This document shows positions 60,477 to 64,000 of a stretch of 64,000 nucleotides of DNA, one piece after another. The DNA is from Lachnospiraceae bacterium. Its GTDB lineage: Bacteria; Bacillota; Clostridia; Lachnospirales; Lachnospiraceae. Both the position numbers and the translations under genes were made by a program. The stretch's first letter is position 1. Every line of letters begins with the position of its first letter. The DNA is taken from contig CAJTEY010000020.1 of assembly GCA_910575775.1 (NCBI GenBank), positions 1 to 64,000 of the forward strand, in the 5' to 3' direction. The notes below the pieces were generated by a model, which was given only the letters and a program-made list of their open reading frames with translations, did not search any database and was not told the origin of the DNA.

Positions 60477-61112
60477 CTATTCGTAAATGATATAGGAAAG
60501 CGAAGTGGTTCCCTCCGCCTCCTGATTACTGATCTTTACGCTCTTTTTCCCCACAAGGGTAAGTTCCTGCCCGCTGTGTGCGCTCTGGTTTACATAAAGT
60601 GTTTTTCCTGGCAGATTGACAAGCATCTCTTCTCCGCTTTTCGTCTCCAGAATAAACATCTGCTTTTTATCCCAGTCTTCAATATACCCGACTTCCGACG
60701 CCTTTCCGTCCATCGAGACCAAAGGCACGGCTTCCAGTTCATATCCTGCTTCCGACGCACTGGCAAGTGTCCCCACATACAGCACTCTATGGTTGAATCC
60801 GCTGTAATCCTCCGGCGAAGCATATTTGAAATCCATCACAATGCTGCCGCCCTTTTCACCCACCGCCTCCAGCGCCACTTTCTTTTCGCCGTTCTCCGCA
60901 CAGTATTCCTCCACACGTGAAGCGGCAAACTCCTCAAGAGCCGCCGACTCGATCTGATAGTAATCCTGATCCGTCTTCCCGACGATCCTGTGTATGATCT
61001 CTCCGTCTTTGCCGAAAGACAAGGTATTTAATTCGGGCTTCTGCCCTTCTCCGCATCCGGCAAGACACAGAAGCAATATTGTCAATCCAAGTATTCCTGC
61101 TAGCCTTCGCAT
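60477..61112 (-). CDS. Lipoprotein of unknown function
   Basis: A 211-residue predicted lipoprotein. Signal peptide 1-19 with lipobox LAGC, then a mature domain with repeated beta-prone stretches (SGFNHRVLYVGTLASASEAG, AVPLVSMDGKASEVGYIEDW). No catalytic motif is recognised. It lies between recO and glyS on the same strand, 59 bases after recO. The conserved setting suggests a housekeeping envelope protein, but no role can be assigned. Confidence 0.75.
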   Translation of the reverse strand: MRRLAGILGLTILLLCLAGCGEGQKPELNTLSFGKDGEIIHRIVGKTDQDYYQIESAALEEFAASRVEEYCAENGEKKVALEAVGEKGGSIVMDFKYASPEDYSGFNHRVLYVGTLASASEAGYELEAVPLVSMDGKASEVGYIEDWDKKQMFILETKSGEEMLVNLPGKTLYVNQSAHSGQELTLVGKKSVKISNQEAEGTTSLSYIIYE

Positions 61113-61171
61113 ATTTTTCCCTCTATGTCTATTCTTACTCCATCAGGCCGCCAGAAATCTGCACGGCTCAA

Positions 61172-61834
61172 TCATGTTCCATCATACAAGATATTCTCCA
61201 CAATTTCAAGACTTTTAAACGGGCGGTCAATATATCGGCAGCGGTAATCATCGGCGATTTCTTTCAGTTGCGCGAGAACCGGCGGCGTCACGGTAAAGGT
61301 GTAAAGTTTCTCGACCGTGCTCTCTGTGATGTAATTGACCGCGTAGCATGTAGATTCTTCCCACACGCCCTCTCTGGGCATACCGGGAAATTCCCCGCTT
61401 AACACCATAGCCTTCATCTCAAATATGTACCGCACCAGCACATTGGAAAGTCCCTCGTGCATAAGCGCACGCAGGGACTGGTAGAGAAGCTTCAGCATCT
61501 CCTTCTCATCATTGTTCTCTCTCGTGTAATAGTCCATGACTTCTAGAAAGTACATACCGTAAAAAGCGCCCTCATAATCTTCCCGAAGTCCTTCAAAATA
61601 ATTCGTAACCTCAGCCTCCATCACATTGTAGGAGGTTCTTCCCTCATATAGCTTAAATGTGCCAAAGCAGAACGGGTTGGTTGCCGCCAGAAGCTTGCTG
61701 TTTTGTTTTCTGGCTCCCCTGGCGAAGGCTGAGATCTTTCCTCTCTCCTTTGTCAAAAGTACAACCCTTCTGTCAAAATCGTTCATCGGTTCAGCCTTTA
61801 AAACCATCCCCGTAATCTCTGTAATCCCCTGCAT
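61172..61834 (-). CDS. recO: DNA repair protein RecO
   Basis: A 220-residue recombination mediator that helps load RecA on single strands. An N-terminal OB fold (GMVLKAEPMNDFDRRVVLLTKERGKISAFARGARK) is followed by a helical domain with family segments ALMHEGLSNVLVRYIFEMKA and the C-terminal LKSLEIVENI. The zinc Cys set found in some RecO proteins is absent. ATG 61834 has GAGGAG seven bases upstream. Its start lies inside the small gene 61791-61958. Confidence 0.94.
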   Translation of the reverse strand: MQGITEITGMVLKAEPMNDFDRRVVLLTKERGKISAFARGARKQNSKLLAATNPFCFGTFKLYEGRTSYNVMEAEVTNYFEGLREDYEGAFYGMYFLEVMDYYTRENNDEKEMLKLLYQSLRALMHEGLSNVLVRYIFEMKAMVLSGEFPGMPREGVWEESTCYAVNYITESTVEKLYTFTVTPPVLAQLKEIADDYRCRYIDRPFKSLEIVENILYDGT

Positions 61835-61958
61835 GAGAACGCTCCTCTGACTGCTCGGTCCCTTCCCGCTCCTCTTGTCTTGCCGCATCTTTATAGGCCA
61901 GAAAATCCTCGATTTTCCCTGTCGCCATAAACTGCTCCCAGTAATTCGATCCCTTCAT
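61791..61958 (-). CDS. Small YqzL-like protein encoded between era and recO
   Basis: A 55-residue protein starting MKGSNYWEQFMATGKIEDFL, followed by a charged tail (AARQEEREGTEQSEER) and DYRDYGDGFKG. The N-terminal W...F..TGKIEDFLAYK resembles the short YqzL proteins that stand between era and recO in Bacillota. The start at 61958 is preceded by an AGGGGGCG ribosome site. It overlaps recO by 44 bases in another frame, so translation may be coupled. Function unknown. Confidence 0.7.
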   Translation of the reverse strand: MKGSNYWEQFMATGKIEDFLAYKDAARQEEREGTEQSEERSHAGDYRDYGDGFKG

Positions 61959-62017
61959 CTTACGCCCCCTGATACTTTATCACTCACAACACATAGGGTT
62001 CGCAGATTTGTATGATT

Positions 62018-63007
62018 CTATTCTGTATCGCCGGGATTATAACCAAAATTTTTGAGCAGATAGTCGCTGTCCCGCCAGTCCTTTTTCACCCGCACCCAGA
62101 GCTTTAAATTCACCTGGTTTTCCACCAGCTCCTCGATATCCCTGCGCGCCAGGGAACCGATCTTTTTCAGCATCGCTCCCTGTTTCCCGATGATAATTCC
62201 CTTGTGGGAATCTTTCTCGCAGACAATGGTGGCCTCTATGTCCACAAGCTTCTTTTTAAACTTCATCTGCTCGATGGTGACGGCGATGCCGTGGGGAATC
62301 TCCTCCTCCAGACACCGCAGCGCTTTCTCACGGATCAGTTCCGCCACAATCTGCCGCACCGGCTGGTCCGTCACCGTGTCCTCATCATAAAACGGCTCCC
62401 CGTAAGGCAGATACTTCATAATACAGTCGATCAGTATCTGCATCCCATCTTTTTTCAGCGCGGATACCGGCACAATCTCCGCAAAATCAAGTTCTTTTCT
62501 GTAAGCGTCAATGTAGGTGAGAAGCATCTCCTTCTTCACCGTATCAATCTTGTTAATCACAAGAATAACAGGTGTTTTTGTTTTCTTCAGCTCCTCAATG
62601 ATATGTTTCTCTCCCGCTCCTATGTAGTCTGACGGCTCCACCAGCCAGAGAATCACATCCACTTCGGACAACGTCCGCTCTGCCGCATCCACCATATAAT
62701 CACCCAGCTTATTCTTGGCCTTATGGATGCCCGGCGTATCCAGAAACACGATCTGTCCTTCCTCACAGGTGTATACGGTTCTGATCCTGTTTCTGGTCGT
62801 CTGCGGTTTTTTTGATGTAATGGCGATCTTCTGCCCAATCAACGCGTTCATCAGCGTGGATTTTCCCACATTCGGCCTGCCGATCAGTGTGGCAAAGCCG
62901 GATTTCAGCTTCTGATTGTCCTGTCCGCTGCTCTGCATTCCCTCTTCCATATCCGTCTTCTGTTCCATTTCCCTGTTATTATCAATATCACCTGTCATTT
63001 TATTCAT
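62018..63007 (-). CDS. era: GTPase Era
   Basis: A 329-residue GTPase for 16S rRNA maturation. The G domain shows GRPNVGKSTLMNAL (G1), KPQTTRNRI (G2), FLDTPGIHK (G3), NKID (G4) and VSALKKDG (G5). The C-terminal KH domain has IIIGKQGAMLKKIGSLARRD. An N-terminal extension of about 33 charged residues (MNKMTGDIDNNREMEQKTD) precedes the G domain and is longer than usual. ATG 63007 overlaps the stop of the upstream gene; ATG 62998 is equally possible. Confidence 0.97.
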   Translation of the reverse strand: MNKMTGDIDNNREMEQKTDMEEGMQSSGQDNQKLKSGFATLIGRPNVGKSTLMNALIGQKIAITSKKPQTTRNRIRTVYTCEEGQIVFLDTPGIHKAKNKLGDYMVDAAERTLSEVDVILWLVEPSDYIGAGEKHIIEELKKTKTPVILVINKIDTVKKEMLLTYIDAYRKELDFAEIVPVSALKKDGMQILIDCIMKYLPYGEPFYDEDTVTDQPVRQIVAELIREKALRCLEEEIPHGIAVTIEQMKFKKKLVDIEATIVCEKDSHKGIIIGKQGAMLKKIGSLARRDIEELVENQVNLKLWVRVKKDWRDSDYLLKNFGYNPGDTE

Positions 63008-64000
63008 CCTGTTCTCTCTGTTCTTCTCCTGCTTTCTGATTCTTTTCGGACGCTTTTTCCTCCCTGCGTCTGCTCCAGACTTCCCGGACCAGCTCCGCAA
63101 ATCTGCTGTGTTTCTCCCGCATTCTGCCCGCATAACGGCTTCTGATAAACCGTCTGATCACAGAGCGCAGAATAAGAATGATGACCACAATCGAAACCAG
63201 TCCCGCGACAAGATAGGGAATGTCGATCACCAGACCGATGGCAAAGTTCTGGATGCCGATGCCGATATCCGCCAGGCTTTTCTTAAAGCCGCTCTCAATC
63301 CGCTGCCATACCGTAGCTGTCTCCGGCGCCGAATAGCTCCTGACCTCCTCGATGGTAAGGTATAACGTACTGTAGTCAATCTGGTTGTCATAGGTGCGCA
63401 GCTGGGATTCCATACTCTCCAGCTGATAGCGAACCTCGGAGAGCCGTCCCTCTATGGCAATGATGTCCTCCACGCTCTCCGCCTTCTCCATCAGCGCAAG
63501 CAGCCTCTCCTGCTCCGTGCGAAGCACCTTTTTGTGACTCTCCAAATCCACATACTGTAAGGTGACATCCTCCACGTTCTCGGACCGGCTGGTCACATTG
63601 GTCTGCTCTCCCACCTGGGCAAGAAAACCATCCAGCTTTTCCTTGGGCACGCGGGCTGTCAGACTGGCGCAGCGCTGTTTTACCCTCTGTTCTTCCACAT
63701 AATAGCTGTTCACATCATAGACCGAAATACTCTCTATGTAACCGCCAAGATCCTCTACCTGCTTTTGCAGGGCAGGCACAAGCACGTCAAAGTCCTCCGA
63801 CTCTGCACGGATATTGACAGTTTTTATCAACTTGCGTGAGGTCTCCGGCACAGCCGCCATGTCCTGTCCGCTTTGATTCTGCACATAATCGGTCTCGCTG
63901 CCCGCCCCTTCTGCAGCGACGGCTTCATCCATCATTTTATAGTCAGCCGCCCGCCCCGCGCTGTTTAAAGCCGCACCGCTGTCATAAGCCGCATCATCGT
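63000..64000 (-). CDS. DUF4349-type membrane protein, cut by the window edge
   Basis: The C-terminal 333 codons of a protein whose start lies beyond position 64000; the frame stays open to the edge. The visible part has an extracytoplasmic domain beginning with a KTVNIRAESEDFD strand. It also has the family block LTARVPKEKLDGFLAQVGE and a coiled coil (about LESHKKVLRTEQERLLALME to LESMESQLRTYDN). A membrane helix (LVAGLVSIVVIILILRSVI) leads to a basic cytosolic tail. DUF4349 proteins are usually lipoproteins or membrane proteins of unknown role. Its stop overlaps the era start. Confidence 0.88.
   Translation of the reverse strand, partial: DDAAYDSGAALNSAGRAADYKMMDEAVAAEGAGSETDYVQNQSGQDMAAVPETSRKLIKTVNIRAESEDFDVLVPALQKQVEDLGGYIESISVYDVNSYYVEEQRVKQRCASLTARVPKEKLDGFLAQVGEQTNVTSRSENVEDVTLQYVDLESHKKVLRTEQERLLALMEKAESVEDIIAIEGRLSEVRYQLESMESQLRTYDNQIDYSTLYLTIEEVRSYSAPETATVWQRIESGFKKSLADIGIGIQNFAIGLVIDIPYLVAGLVSIVVIILILRSVIRRFIRSRYAGRMREKHSRFAELVREVWSRRREEKASEKNQKAGEEQREQDE

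Overview
The window looks like chromosomal core sequence from an anaerobic Clostridia member, most likely Lachnospiraceae. The basis is gene content and gene order: an Rnf complex in the order CDGEAB, a split biotin-dependent Na+-pumping decarboxylase operon, IspH overlapping ribosomal protein S1, RNHCP and CD3324/Mor-like small proteins, a dimeric-type glycyl-tRNA synthetase, and an era–small protein–recO block. Almost all genes are on the minus strand. The plus-strand exceptions are an AP2-domain protein, an esterase relic, ApbE, a YprB-like nuclease and one polytopic membrane protein. I see no rRNA, tRNA, CRISPR array, prophage or intact insertion sequence. Every stretch longer than about 300 bases contains a gene or a gene relic.

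Layout, left to right. Positions 0.2-6.2 kb hold threonine synthase, a SleB-type hydrolase, an AP2/HNH-derived protein, a membrane-anchored GH25 protein whose catalytic pair is missing, an esterase fragment and ApbE. Positions 6.3-9.7 kb hold a minus-strand operon of ECF sigma factor, membrane protein, ABC ATPase and ABC permease. Positions 9.9-13.2 kb hold small accessory genes: two secreted or lipoprotein genes with Asp-rich repeats, an RNHCP protein, a Mor-like regulator and an Rpn-family nuclease/transposase. Positions 13.2-18.8 kb hold a probable TerY-P type signalling cassette (protein kinase with zinc ribbon and FHA-like tail, cytosolic LRR protein, vWA protein, PP2C phosphatase, TerY-C zinc protein) followed by an aldo-keto reductase. 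Positions 18.9-23.9 kb hold the Rnf operon. Positions 24-31.7 kb hold a YprB-like nuclease, CheR, S1, IspH, Cmk, a BaiN-like flavoprotein, an RpiR regulator and a TetR regulator. Positions 31.8-39.8 kb hold one 2652-residue secreted multidomain protein. Positions 40-45.4 kb hold the Na+-pumping decarboxylase/carboxyltransferase operon. Positions 45.5-51.8 kb hold two D,D-carboxypeptidases, a zinc-ribbon protein, a frameshifted flagellin gene behind a G10 tract, ScpA/ScpB and a phosphoesterase. Positions 51.9-64 kb hold two polytopic GT-C-like proteins, rpsU, alaS, glyS, a lipoprotein, recO, a small recO-linked gene, era and a truncated DUF4349 gene.

How the genes fit together. Rnf and the decarboxylase operon are both membrane ion pumps, driven by reduced ferredoxin/NAD+ and by decarboxylation respectively. 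ApbE, encoded 12 kb away, is the enzyme family that attaches FMN to RnfD and RnfG, and both carry the acceptor motif. The most unusual parts are the kinase/phosphatase/vWA/LRR cassette, the flagellin locus with a SigD promoter, poly-G leader and frameshift, the degenerate GH25 protein, and a two-copy structured intergenic element whose stems show compensatory changes.
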